DNA from: Nocardioides sp. WS12
Lineage (GTDB): Bacteria; Actinomycetota; Actinomycetes; Propionibacteriales; Nocardioidaceae
Length of the DNA stretch: 64,000 nucleotides
NCBI RefSeq assembly: GCF_014108865.1
Contig: NZ_CP053928.1
Location: forward strand, 3,906,001-3,970,000
Direction of reading: 5' to 3'
Shown here: positions 1 to 7,817 of the stretch, in pieces
How positions within the stretch are numbered: position 1 is the first letter of the stretch
How the letters are laid out: each line of letters opens with the position of its first letter
Notes under the pieces: model-generated
The model's input: the letters and a program-made list of their open reading frames with translations, nothing else
What the model was told of the DNA's origin: nothing
The model's database searches: none
Translations under genes and position numbers: made by a program

Positions 1-41
1 GCGCTCACTCTAACAGGATCGGGTGCCACTGCCGTCGGGAC

Positions 42-47
42 TAGTCT
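42..47 (+). promoter_or_regulatory. -10-like hexamer, leaderless type
   Basis: TAGTCT ends 6 nt before the GTG at 54, with no Shine-Dalgarno between. This is the spacing expected if transcription starts at the start codon. Confidence 0.45.
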
Positions 48-53
48 CGCTTC

Positions 54-566
54 GTGGCCCGTTTGCTGATCGTGCACCACTCCCCCACCCGCTCGATGCA
101 GGCACTCCTCGACCAGGTGCTCGCCGGCGCCCACGACGAAGACGTGCAAGCGGGCGACGGGGTCGAGGTCGTCGTACGACCTGCGCTGGAGGCGACCGCC
201 GAGGACGTCCTGGCGGCCGACGGCTATCTCCTCGGCACGACCGCAAACTTCGGCTACATGAGCGGCGCCCTCAAGCACTTCTTCGACTCGACCTTCCTGG
301 CCATCGGCGGATCCCTCGATCCCAGCGGCGGGGTCTCGACAGGCTCGACCAACGACGGAGGCTCCACCGCGGGACGGCCCTACGGCCTCTGGCTGCACGG
401 CCGCTACGACCTGACCGGCGCCCAGCGCTCGGTGGAATCGATCGTCGGTGCCCTCGGCTGGCGTCAGGGGTACGACGTCCTCGGCGTCCTGGGCGAGCTC
501 GACGACGCCGCGAACGAGGCCGCTTACACGTTGGGCGCTACCATCGCGGCACTGCTGACCGCCTGA
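54..566 (+). CDS. Flavodoxin-like / NADPH-dependent FMN reductase family protein
   Basis: A 170-residue protein with the layout of small flavodoxin-like FMN proteins. An N-terminal beta strand (RLLIVHHS) leads into a serine/threonine-rich phosphate-binding loop near residues 10-15. A GTTANFGYMSGALKHFFD segment near 61-78 resembles the second flavin-contacting loop of NAD(P)H:FMN reductases. It probably binds FMN in the cytoplasm and moves electrons; the substrate cannot be inferred. The GTG start is preceded by a leaderless-type -10 hexamer. Residues about 94-99 (VSTGST) are encoded by a sequence found inverted inside the oxidoreductase gene at 5.6 kb, which looks like a repeat-derived insertion in a surface loop. 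The next gene follows after 16 nt on the same strand. Confidence 0.7.
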   Translation: MARLLIVHHSPTRSMQALLDQVLAGAHDEDVQAGDGVEVVVRPALEATAEDVLAADGYLLGTTANFGYMSGALKHFFDSTFLAIGGSLDPSGGVSTGSTNDGGSTAGRPYGLWLHGRYDLTGAQRSVESIVGALGWRQGYDVLGVLGELDDAANEAAYTLGATIAALLTA

Positions 567-582
567 GAAGGGAGCCCACGCG

Positions 583-1398
583 ATGTCGCAGCGACGCGCC
601 GTCGCCGTACTCCTGCTCGGCCTGCTCACCCTCGGCAGCGGCACGCTCACTGCCTGCGGCGCCGAGGACCAGGGCGGCAACGCCGACCCCGATCTCGTCG
701 ACGCCACCGCGGTTCCGAACAACGGTGTGTGCCGCAACCTGAGTCCCGACGACGTGGCCCGGCCGGCCAACGCGACCGAGACGACGGACTGCGCGATGGA
801 GCACACCGCCGAGACGTTCGCGACCGGGGAACTGCCCGCCACCTTCAAGGACGTCGAGTACGACGACCCCGAGCTGGCCACCTTCGCCTACACCACCTGC
901 TCGACCCAGTTCGCTGCCTTCGTCGGCGCCGACGAGAGCCTGGTCCTGCGCACCACCATCAGCTGGGCGTGGTTCCGGCCGTCGGAGAAGGCCTGGGGCA
1001 AGGGCGCCCGCTGGTACCGCTGCGACGTGATCGGTGGCAACAAGTCCATGCCCGCCTACCGCCCCCTGCCGGAAACGGCCAAGGGGATGTTGGCGGGCCG
1101 ACCCAAGGACGCGTGGCTCAGTTGCGCACGCGGGGCAACGGTCGCCCAGAGCGAGAAGGTGCCGTGTTCGCAGAAGCACGACTGGCGCGCCGTCACGACC
1201 GTCAAACTCGGCACACCAGCGGATGAATACCCCGGCGACCGCGTCATGGAGAGCCGCACCCGCTCCTTCTGCGCCCAGTCCGTCAAGGCCTGGTTGAACT
1301 ACCCGGCCGAGTTCGAGTTCGGCTTCACCTTCTTCCACGGTGCCGAGTGGAAGGCCGGGATCCGACGCTCGGTCTGCTGGGCAAGGAGCGCCAAGTGA
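583..1398 (+). CDS. Lipoprotein, septum-formation-like family (first of two paralogues)
   Basis: A 271-residue exported lipoprotein. It has a signal peptide with a lipobox (LTAC, Cys about residue 23). The mature domain carries paired Cys residues and a DC..EHTAET motif reminiscent of the actinobacterial Septum_form domain, whose function is poorly known. A second half repeats the theme (VPCSQKHDWRAV), so the protein looks like two tandem cysteine-bridged modules. A Shine-Dalgarno (AAGGGAG) precedes the ATG. The stop codon overlaps the GTG of the next gene, which encodes a clear paralogue; the pair probably arose by tandem duplication and is co-translated. The role in septation is an inference from family naming only. 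Confidence 0.65.
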   Translation: MSQRRAVAVLLLGLLTLGSGTLTACGAEDQGGNADPDLVDATAVPNNGVCRNLSPDDVARPANATETTDCAMEHTAETFATGELPATFKDVEYDDPELATFAYTTCSTQFAAFVGADESLVLRTTISWAWFRPSEKAWGKGARWYRCDVIGGNKSMPAYRPLPETAKGMLAGRPKDAWLSCARGATVAQSEKVPCSQKHDWRAVTTVKLGTPADEYPGDRVMESRTRSFCAQSVKAWLNYPAEFEFGFTFFHGAEWKAGIRRSVCWARSAK

Positions 1399-2225
1399 CG
1401 CGACGCAGCAGTGCCCGGGGCGGCCTGGTGGCATCGGTCCTCGTGCTCGCGGCCGCCTTGACGGCCTGCAGTGACGACGGCAAGGACAAGGACGCCAAGG
1501 AACCGACGGCCACCCAGACCGTCGCGGCACCGCCACCGGCGGCACCGAAGCCGGGCGCCTGCTACCCGCTGCCGTTCGAGACGGCTGTCGCACCCACCTC
1601 CGAGATCGCGGCGGTGGCCTGCACGGCCAACCACACCAGCGAGACCGTCGCGGTCGGCACCATCAACTCCGTGGTGGACGGCCACCTGGTCGCCGTCGAC
1701 TCCGAGCGGGTCCAGGCCCAGGTCGCCACCGCGTGCCCGCAGGCCCTGATCGAGTACGTCGGCGGTACCCGCAAGCGCCTGCGGCTGAGCATGATCCGAC
1801 CGGTCTGGTTCACCCCGACCGTCAAGGACTCCGATGCCGGGGCCGAGTGGTACCGCTGTGATGCGGTCGTCCTGGCCGGCACGTCCACCCTCGCCCAACT
1901 CAAGGCCAGCCTCAAGGGCGTCCTGGGCCAGGCCAAGGTCAACGACCGCTTCGCCATGTGCGGCACCGCTGCCCCGGATGCCAAGAACTTCGAGCGGGTG
2001 CCGTGCTCTGCCAAGCACAAGTGGCGGGCCATCGACGTCGTCGTCTTCGACGAGGGCAAGTACCCCGGCGAGAAGAAGGTCCGCGCGGCCGGCCGGGGCC
2101 AGTGCGAGGACGCCGCCGCCGACATCGCCAAGGACCCCCTCGTCTTCGAGTGGGGCTACGAGTGGCCGACCGCCGAGCAGTGGGCGATGGGCCAGAAGTT
2201 CGGCCGCTGCTGGGCGATTGGCTGA
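1395..2225 (+). CDS. Lipoprotein, septum-formation-like family (second paralogue)
   Basis: A 276-residue lipoprotein with a signal peptide and lipobox (LTAC). The start is taken as the GTG at 1395, which overlaps the upstream stop (GTGA). A longer in-frame ATG at 1347 lies inside the previous gene and would bury the signal peptide. The mature protein begins with a low-complexity Lys/Asp/Pro linker. It then shows the same two-module cysteine pattern as its neighbour (AGAEWYRCD near the middle, RVPCSAKHKWRAI in the second half), aligned over nearly the whole length. The two products are likely exported together. No catalytic motif is visible. Confidence 0.65.
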   Translation: MTRRSSARGGLVASVLVLAAALTACSDDGKDKDAKEPTATQTVAAPPPAAPKPGACYPLPFETAVAPTSEIAAVACTANHTSETVAVGTINSVVDGHLVAVDSERVQAQVATACPQALIEYVGGTRKRLRLSMIRPVWFTPTVKDSDAGAEWYRCDAVVLAGTSTLAQLKASLKGVLGQAKVNDRFAMCGTAAPDAKNFERVPCSAKHKWRAIDVVVFDEGKYPGEKKVRAAGRGQCEDAAADIAKDPLVFEWGYEWPTAEQWAMGQKFGRCWAIG

Positions 2226-2232
2226 TGGCCCT

Positions 2233-3255
2233 CTAGAAACCGAGCTTTCGCAACTGGCGGGGGTCGCGCTGCCAGTCCTTGGCGACCTTGACGTGCAGGT
2301 CGAGGTAGACCGGCGTGCCGAGCAAGGCCTCGATCTGCTTGCGGGCCACCGTGCCGACCTGGCGCAGGCGGGCGCCCTTGTGGCCGATCATGATTCCCTT
2401 CTGGGAGTCACGTTCGACGTACAGGTTGGCGTGGATGTCGAGCAGCGGCCGGTCGGCGTCGCGGCCCTCGCGCAGGCCCATCTCCTCGACCACGACCGCG
2501 ATCGAGTGCGGGAGTTCGTCGCGGACGCCGTCGAGTGCGGCCTCGCGGATCAGCTCGGCAGCGAGGATCTCCTCGGGTGCGTCGGTGAGGTCGCCGTCCG
2601 GGTACAGCGGCGGCCCCTCAGGCATCAGCGCGACGAGCAGGTTGCCGAGGAGGTCGATCTGGTCGCCGCTCACTGACGAAACGGGCACGATCTCGGCCCA
2701 GTCCGTACCGGTCTCGGCGCCCAGGGCAGCGATGTCGCCGAGGTGCTCGGCGATCCGCTCGGGCGTCGCGACGTCGGTCTTGGTGACCACGGCGATCTTC
2801 GTCGTACGACGGACCTTGCCCAGTTCCTTGACCAGGAACATGTCGCCGGGGCCGATCTTTTCGTCGGCCGGGAAACAGACGGCCACCACGTCGACCTCGG
2901 ACCACGTGGTCTTCACCAGGTCGTTGAGCCGCTCCCCCAGCAGGGTGCGCGGCCGGTGCAGGCCAGGGGTGTCGACGAGAACGAGTTGCCCGTCCTCGCG
3001 GTGCACGATGCCGCGGACCACCGTGCGCGTGGTCTGCGGCTTGTCGGAGGTGATCACGATCTTCTGGCCGACCAGCGCGTTCGTCAGCGTGGACTTGCCG
3101 ACGTTGGGGCGGCCGACGAAGCAGGCGAACCCGCTGCGGTAGTTGTCCGGGAGGTTCAGCGAGCCGAACATCGCTGGGGCGGGGGCCGGAGCGGGCAGGC
3201 CGCCGAAGTCCTCGTCGAAGTCGTCGTCATCCAGTTCGATGTCGTCGTCGCTCAT
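2233..3255 (-). CDS. era: GTPase Era
   Basis: Era is an essential GTPase that binds 16S rRNA during 30S maturation. All motifs are present: G1 GRPNVGKST (48-56), the TTRT switch near 75-78, G3 DTPG (95-98), G4 TKTD (158-161) and a C-terminal KH domain containing GHKGARLRQVG. At 340 residues it is about 40 longer than the usual 300, because of an N-terminal acidic Asp/Glu-rich then Ala-Pro-rich extension that is probably unstructured. Its ATG overlaps the stop of the upstream siderophore-interacting gene (ATGA), so the two are translationally coupled. Actinobacterial era is normally next to the cytidine-deaminase-like gene; here three genes intervene. Confidence 0.96.
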   Translation of the reverse strand: MSDDDIELDDDDFDEDFGGLPAPAPAPAMFGSLNLPDNYRSGFACFVGRPNVGKSTLTNALVGQKIVITSDKPQTTRTVVRGIVHREDGQLVLVDTPGLHRPRTLLGERLNDLVKTTWSEVDVVAVCFPADEKIGPGDMFLVKELGKVRRTTKIAVVTKTDVATPERIAEHLGDIAALGAETGTDWAEIVPVSSVSGDQIDLLGNLLVALMPEGPPLYPDGDLTDAPEEILAAELIREAALDGVRDELPHSIAVVVEEMGLREGRDADRPLLDIHANLYVERDSQKGIMIGHKGARLRQVGTVARKQIEALLGTPVYLDLHVKVAKDWQRDPRQLRKLGF

Positions 3256-4037
3256 TGCTGTGCTCCCTGTGCTGCGTCGTAATCGGCCCAGATCTCGTCG
3301 TCTGACTTCCCTGCGGCCTTGCCTGCGCGCCAGATCGGACCGGGATCGACGGCACGCGGCTGCCGTCGGGTCACCGCCCGCCAGTAGCCCATCACGTCGT
3401 AGTGCGTGCTGGGGAGCTTGCGCTCGCGCATCACGTGCTTGCGGATCGCCCGCATCTGCGCGGACTCTCCCGCCATCCAGAAGTACCCGTCGCCCTCGGG
3501 CCAGTCGAGGCCCTCGACGATCTCGGCCAGGCGGCTCTCGCCGTCAGCGGGCTGCCAGGTGACGTCGGCTCCCTCGGGGAAGTACCCCTCGATCCGCGAG
3601 TCGGCGGGCACCTCGGCCACGATCCGGGTCGGCAGCGCCGATCCCAGCGCCGCCCCCTGGGTCGCGGCAATCCGGGCCATGGCCGGCAGGGCCGTCAGGT
3701 CACCGACGAGCAGCAGCCAGGCGGCGTCGACGGGGGGAAGGAAGGAGCCCTTCGGCTCGGTGATCGTCACCCGCTGGCCGACCGGGTCGGTCAGCGCCCA
3801 TTCGGTCACCAGTCCGACCTCATGGACGACGATGTCGAGCACCAGCGTGCTGCCCTCGACCGAGCGGACCGTGTAGTACCGGCTCTGGAACTGCCCCGGC
3901 ACGATCAACCCGACCCATTCGTCGGCGATGCCGGTCGAGACGAAGCCGGGCACGTCCAGCGTCATGCGCACCAGGTGCGGCGTCAGCTGCTCACGCGCGA
4001 CCACATCGGCGTCGTACTGCTGGGCCCTGGTGCTCAC
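3252..4037 (-). CDS. Siderophore-interacting (FAD-binding) protein
   Basis: A 261-residue protein of the SIP/ViuB ferric-siderophore reductase family. These reduce Fe(III)-siderophore complexes in the cytoplasm using FAD and NAD(P)H. The N-terminal FAD-binding barrel includes the RYYTVR motif (53-58) that contacts the flavin. A GDLTALPAMARI segment (about 112-123) matches the family's nicotinamide-domain entrance, and WMAGES near residue 205 matches the C-terminal motif. It starts with GTG and has TAACCT 6 nt upstream (4044-4049), consistent with a leaderless mRNA. No iron box was seen upstream. It is translationally coupled to era. Confidence 0.88.
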   Translation of the reverse strand: MSTRAQQYDADVVAREQLTPHLVRMTLDVPGFVSTGIADEWVGLIVPGQFQSRYYTVRSVEGSTLVLDIVVHEVGLVTEWALTDPVGQRVTITEPKGSFLPPVDAAWLLLVGDLTALPAMARIAATQGAALGSALPTRIVAEVPADSRIEGYFPEGADVTWQPADGESRLAEIVEGLDWPEGDGYFWMAGESAQMRAIRKHVMRERKLPSTHYDVMGYWRAVTRRQPRAVDPGPIWRAGKAAGKSDDEIWADYDAAQGAQQ

Positions 4038-4043
4038 CAGCGA

Positions 4044-4049
4044 AGGTTA
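4044..4049 (-). promoter_or_regulatory. -10-like hexamer, leaderless type
   Basis: Read on the minus strand, TAACCT ends 6 nt before the GTG at 4037 of the siderophore-interacting gene. Confidence 0.45.
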
Positions 4050-4068
4050 TCGGGGTTTGCAGCCCCGA

Positions 4069-5349
4069 CTAGAAACGGTGCCGCAGCGGGTAGCCGCTCG
4101 CCCCCTCCTCGTCGGTCTTCGTGGCCAGCACGTGATGGAGCTGGATCTCGTTGCGCTCGAACGACAACCGCGATCCCGCCATGTAGAGGCCCCACACGCG
4201 GGCGGTGTTCTCTCCGACCTCGGCGACGCACTCGTCCCAGTTGTCCTCGAGGTTGCGGCACCAGGCGGCCAAGGTCCGGGCGTAGTGCTCGCGGATGTTC
4301 TCGTGGTGCTGGACCTCGAGGCCGACGTCCTCGATCGCAGCGACGATCGTGCCGGAACCGGACAGCTCACCGTCCGGGAAGACGTAGCGGTCGATGAAGG
4401 CCCCGGTGTCGGTCGGCCGGTTGTGCGCGCGGGTGATGCAGTGGTTGAGCAGCCGGCCACCGGGCGCGAGCCGGTCGCGCAGCGAACCGAAGTACGACGG
4501 GTAGTTCTTGATCCCGATGTGCTCAGTCAGTCCGATCGAGCTGATCGCGTCGAACCCGGTCTCCTCGAGCAGCCGGTAGTCCAGGTAGCGCACTTCGGCG
4601 AGGTGATCCAGGCGCATCCGCTTGATCTCCTGCTGCGCCCAGAACGCCTGCTCCTCGGAGAGCGTGACGCCGAGTGCCTTCACGCCGTACTCGCGCGCCG
4701 CATGGCGCACCATCCCACCCCAGCCGCAGCCGACATCGAGCAGGCGCTGGCCGGGCTTCAGGTCGAGCTTGCGGGCAATCAGGTCGTACTTCTCGAACTG
4801 CGCCTCCTCGAGGGTGGCTTCGTCGGTCGGGTACACCGCGCAGGTGTAGGTCATCGACGGACCGAGGACCAGTTCGTAGAAGCGGTTCGACACGTCGTAG
4901 TGGTGGCTGATCGCCTCAGCGTCGCGACCCAGGCTGTGCCGTACGCCATCGATCACCCGGCGGACGCGACCGGGCGCCTCCTGCGGCGGCGGGGGCGGTG
5001 GCAGGAAACGACTGAGACCGAGCGTGCGCACCAGCATCAGGGCGTCGGTCGGCGACGGCCGGCGGAACTTGATGCCCTCCTTCAGTGCGACCAGCATCGG
5101 GTACGGGTCACCCGGGTGAGCCCCTTCGAGGATCAGGTCGCCGGCGACATAGGCGCGAGCCAGCGCGAGGTCAGGGTCCACGGTGCTCACGAGGTACGAG
5201 AGTCCGCGTTCGGTGGCGAGGTGGAAGTGGAACGGCGCATCCTCGGGACCGATCACGCTGCCGTCGTACGCAGTGAAGCGCAGCGGCAACTCGTCGGCGA
5301 TCAGCATTCCGAAGGCGTCGGCGATGGTCAGGGGCGTGGTGGTTTTCAT
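4069..5349 (-). CDS. tmsB: SAM-dependent fatty-acyl methyltransferase (Cfa/TmsB-like)
   Basis: A 426-residue enzyme of the cyclopropane-fatty-acyl-phospholipid synthase family. It has the family signature ISHHYDVSNRFYEL (147-160) and SAM motif I LDVGCGWGG (204-212). Together with the preceding FAD oxidoreductase it matches the TmsB-TmsA (BfaB-BfaA; Rv3720-Rv3719) pair. That pair adds a methylene at C10 of oleoyl chains and reduces it, giving 10-methylstearate (tuberculostearate). The start overlaps the upstream stop by 4 nt (ATGA), so the pair is one operon. A simple cyclopropane synthase is the alternative, but the flavoprotein partner argues against it. It acts at the membrane on phospholipid chains. 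Confidence 0.85.
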   Translation of the reverse strand: MKTTTPLTIADAFGMLIADELPLRFTAYDGSVIGPEDAPFHFHLATERGLSYLVSTVDPDLALARAYVAGDLILEGAHPGDPYPMLVALKEGIKFRRPSPTDALMLVRTLGLSRFLPPPPPPQEAPGRVRRVIDGVRHSLGRDAEAISHHYDVSNRFYELVLGPSMTYTCAVYPTDEATLEEAQFEKYDLIARKLDLKPGQRLLDVGCGWGGMVRHAAREYGVKALGVTLSEEQAFWAQQEIKRMRLDHLAEVRYLDYRLLEETGFDAISSIGLTEHIGIKNYPSYFGSLRDRLAPGGRLLNHCITRAHNRPTDTGAFIDRYVFPDGELSGSGTIVAAIEDVGLEVQHHENIREHYARTLAAWCRNLEDNWDECVAEVGENTARVWGLYMAGSRLSFERNEIQLHHVLATKTDEEGASGYPLRHRF

Positions 5350-6725
5350 CGGCTCCTCACTGCCTTGTCATAGAGAGTGGTCAAGCGGTCATCGGGGTCG
5401 AACTGGCGCTTCACCGCGGCCAGGTGCGTCGTGTTGTAGAGCGCGTCGAAGGTCTCGCGGTCGTAGAAGGCCTCGGAGTAGAGGGACTTGTGGCCGCCGA
5501 GTTCGTGCACCTTCGCTTCGATCGCGCGGTTGCGTGGGGAATCGGTCGCCTCGGGGCCGACGTGGACGGTGCCCCAGAATCCGATGTTGACGTAGAGCCG
5601 TCCCGGCTCGAGGGGGTACGACGACCACTGGGCGCCGCCGGTCGAGCCTGTCGAGACCAAGGGGCACAGCCAGACGGGGCGCATCCCGACCTCCTCGTCG
5701 AACCACGCGAGGAACTCCCCCAGCCGCTCGATCGGCACCTCGACGTCCTGCACGACCCGCTCCCGCTGCGGGCGACCCGCGCGACGGTCGAGGCGGTCGG
5801 CGATGTCGAAACGGCGGTCGAGGTGCAGCAGACGCATGTAGACGTCGGAGCGACGCAGGCGGCGGGGCCAGAACCGGCGGATCCGCGGGTTCTGCGCACC
5901 GAAGGCTCCCGAGCACCAGAACCAGTCGGTGTCCCAGCGCCAGAGGTAGTCGTAGGTGGTCAGCCGGTCGCGATCGCAACTCAGCAGCGAGCGGTAGTAG
6001 ATGTCCTGGCCGGCGTAGTCGGAGGTCGGGCCCGGCTCGTCGGTCCAGCGGGCGACGGTGAGGACGTGCTCGCCCGGCCCGAACGACACACCGTCGAGTC
6101 CGTGGACCGGCTCGCCGTCGTACGCCTGGGTGGCGGCGACCTCGGCCATGGTCTTCGCCAACAGGTCCGCGTCGTCGAACTTGAGGTGACGCAGCGCGAC
6201 GAAGGACGGCACCGGCGCGAGCTTGATGCGCAGTCGCGTGGCGTAGCCCAACGAGCCGTAGGAGTTGGGGAACGCATCGAACAGGTCGTCGCCGGGACGT
6301 GTCGTGACGACCTCGCCGCCGCCGGTGAACACGTCCATCTCGAGGACCGACTCGTGCGGGAGGCCGAGCCGGAAACTCGTGGACTCGATGCCGAGACCGG
6401 TCACGGCGCCGCCGAGGGTGATCGTGCGCAGTTGCGGAACGACGTACGGCACGAGGCCGTGAGGCAGCGTCGCGTCGACGAGGGACTCGTAGGTGCACAT
6501 GCCCTGCACCTCGGCCACCGGTCCGTCCGGGCCGTCGGCCACGACCTCGATCACGCCGTCGAGGCCGCCGACATCAAGACCAGGTGCTGTGGTCGCCGTA
6601 CGGGCGCGGAAAAGGTTGGTCGTGCGCTTCGCAAGGCGCACAGGCTTGCCCGTCGGGATGGCGGCGTACGACGACGCGAGCCTCTCGACAGCGTTCTGGT
6701 GCTGGTGCCAGCCGCGATCTGCCAC
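5346..6725 (-). CDS. tmsA: FAD-binding oxidoreductase (TmsA-like, fatty-acyl methylene reductase)
   Basis: A 459-residue PCMH-type FAD flavoprotein of the DHCR24/DprE1-like group. The FAD-binding half includes the motif LGGAVTGLGIESTS (about residues 107-120), followed by a typical segment at SYGSLGYATRLRI. In the TmsAB pathway this enzyme uses NADPH to reduce the 10-methylene acyl intermediate. It is first in a two-gene operon with the methyltransferase. The start is GTG, with TAGCCT 6 nt upstream. An internal VSTGST peptide is encoded by the inverted copy (5641-5658) of a repeat present in the gene at 54-566. Confidence 0.82.
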   Translation of the reverse strand: MADRGWHQHQNAVERLASSYAAIPTGKPVRLAKRTTNLFRARTATTAPGLDVGGLDGVIEVVADGPDGPVAEVQGMCTYESLVDATLPHGLVPYVVPQLRTITLGGAVTGLGIESTSFRLGLPHESVLEMDVFTGGGEVVTTRPGDDLFDAFPNSYGSLGYATRLRIKLAPVPSFVALRHLKFDDADLLAKTMAEVAATQAYDGEPVHGLDGVSFGPGEHVLTVARWTDEPGPTSDYAGQDIYYRSLLSCDRDRLTTYDYLWRWDTDWFWCSGAFGAQNPRIRRFWPRRLRRSDVYMRLLHLDRRFDIADRLDRRAGRPQRERVVQDVEVPIERLGEFLAWFDEEVGMRPVWLCPLVSTGSTGGAQWSSYPLEPGRLYVNIGFWGTVHVGPEATDSPRNRAIEAKVHELGGHKSLYSEAFYDRETFDALYNTTHLAAVKRQFDPDDRLTTLYDKAVRSR

Positions 6726-6731
6726 ATTCCG

Positions 6732-6737
6732 AGGCTA
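6732..6737 (-). promoter_or_regulatory. -10-like hexamer, leaderless type
   Basis: On the minus strand TAGCCT ends exactly 6 nt before the GTG at 6725, with no ribosome binding site between. Confidence 0.5.
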
Positions 6738-6761
6738 CCCCCGGCCGGTGACAGTCGGGTT

Positions 6762-7106
6762 TCAGGACGTGAAGGAATTCCCGATCATGCCGCGCGCATC
6801 CCCGAGGTGGATCGCGACGCCGTCCGGTCCGGAGAAGTCCTGCAACACGGCCTCGTCGGGCTCGGTCAGGTCCTCGGCAGCGCCCAGCAGGACGCAGGCG
6901 TCGACACCGGTCGAGCCCGATGCCACGGCCATGGCGATCACGGTCTGGACAGCCGTGAGGTGGAGCGACGGCAGGTCGACGGTCGCCGCCGTGTACGTGC
7001 GCCCGTCGGTGTCACGCACGGCTGCGCCCTCCGCTGCATTGATGCGAGCGCGGGTGGCGCGGGCGAGAGTGACGAGCTTCTGATCCTCGGACGACAGGTC
7101 GGACAT
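6762..7106 (-). CDS. Cytidine-deaminase-like protein lacking catalytic motifs
   Basis: A 114-residue protein matching the short protein annotated as cytidine deaminase between corC and era in Streptomyces and other actinobacteria. It has EGAAVRDTDGRTYTAATVDLPSL near the N-terminus and LTAVQTVIAMAVASG in the middle. Real cytidine deaminases need HAE/CAE and PCxxC for zinc; neither is present, so it is unlikely to deaminate cytidine. The ATG at 7106 is chosen because GATACT lies 6 nt upstream; a longer reading frame extends to 7346 but runs through the divergent gene. The conserved position suggests a role linked to ribosome or RNA metabolism, which is inference. Confidence 0.7.
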   Translation of the reverse strand: MSDLSSEDQKLVTLARATRARINAAEGAAVRDTDGRTYTAATVDLPSLHLTAVQTVIAMAVASGSTGVDACVLLGAAEDLTEPDEAVLQDFSGPDGVAIHLGDARGMIGNSFTS

Positions 7107-7112
7107 GGGTCG

Positions 7113-7118
7113 AGTATC
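7113..7118 (-). promoter_or_regulatory. -10-like hexamer, leaderless type
   Basis: On the minus strand GATACT ends 6 nt before the ATG at 7106. It lies back to back with the + strand hexamer at 7127-7132. Confidence 0.4.
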
Positions 7119-7126
7119 ACCGACGG

Positions 7127-7132
7127 CATGAT
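7127..7132 (+). promoter_or_regulatory. -10-like hexamer CATGAT, leaderless type
   Basis: CATGAT followed by 7 nt and the ATG at 7140. The same hexamer sits 6-7 nt before four other starts in this window (10626, 11797, 44593, 62432). Confidence 0.45.
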
Positions 7133-7139
7133 GGACCTC

Positions 7140-7427
7140 ATGCCTGCCTACTGGATCAGCACCTACCCCGAGGTCTACGACGCGGACAAGGTCGCGGCGT
7201 ACGCCGCCCTTGCCGGCCCCGCACTCACCGGCGCCGGCGGCCGTTTCCTGGCCCGCGGCCTGCCCGAACAGGTCTACGAAGCGGGTCTGAACACCCGCAC
7301 GATCGTCATCGAGTTCGAGAGCGTCGAGGCCGCCCGGGCTGCGCACGACTCGGAGGCGTACCAGGCAGCGCTGGCCGCGCTCGACGGTGGCGCGCTCCGC
7401 GACCTGCGGATCGTTCCCGGCGCCTGA
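7140..7427 (+). CDS. DUF1330 family protein
   Basis: A 95-residue ferredoxin-like-fold (dimeric alpha-beta barrel) protein of the DUF1330 family. The MPAYWIS..PEVYDADKVAAYAALAGPAL start, the GGRFLARG segment and the IEFESVEAARAAHDSEAYQAAL motif are diagnostic. The family has no settled function; members resemble small monooxygenase or isomerase dimers. The ATG at 7140 is preferred to the ATGs at 7128 and 7131 because it gives the family's usual MPAYWI start and has CATGAT 7 nt upstream. It is divergent from the cytidine-deaminase-like gene. Confidence 0.8.
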   Translation: MPAYWISTYPEVYDADKVAAYAALAGPALTGAGGRFLARGLPEQVYEAGLNTRTIVIEFESVEAARAAHDSEAYQAALAALDGGALRDLRIVPGA

Positions 7428-7448
7428 GCCGGGCTCCGCGGGACGGGT

Positions 7449-7730
7449 TCATGGGCGCCTCGGCTCGCCACGCTCCCACCAGTCGGCCGGGACATCGTCA
7501 CCAATCATTCGCGCGACGACCTCGACGTCGCCAAGGTTGCAGAACTTCCAGAGTTCCTTCGCAGCCCGGCTGTACTGAAAGATCGTCGCGTCGGTGTCGA
7601 AGGCATCGACCTCGCCTGTGCGAAACCGGTCAACCGCTTTACCCACGCGATGTACGAGGTCGGCCAACTGACTCTCGTGATACGCCGCGACCGTCGCGCG
7701 TGCGGCCTGTCGCTCCGACTTGCTGGACAT
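7449..7730 (-). CDS. Hypothetical protein, 93 aa
   Basis: A 93-residue predicted cytoplasmic protein, mostly helical, with a basic N-terminus and the segment TIFQYSRAAKELWKFCNLGDVEVVARMI. No domain is recognised. The ATG is supported by TAGCGT 6 nt upstream on the minus strand (7737-7742), the same arrangement as at confident genes. It is the first of a run of short unrelated genes that separates the cytidine-deaminase-like gene from corC. Confidence 0.6.
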   Translation of the reverse strand: MSSKSERQAARATVAAYHESQLADLVHRVGKAVDRFRTGEVDAFDTDATIFQYSRAAKELWKFCNLGDVEVVARMIGDDVPADWWERGEPRRP

Positions 7731-7817
7731 GGGCCGACGCTACCTACTGCCGGCCTCGGCGGGAGGCGCAAACTGCGGTTTGTTTTGCGATCTGAGTGGT
7801 GGGCCAGGAGCTGGCGG

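Noticed and set aside
5424..7139. N-terminal part of the frame ending in DUF1330
   Set aside because: Antisense to the FAD oxidoreductase and the cytidine-deaminase-like gene; the DUF1330 domain starts at 7140.
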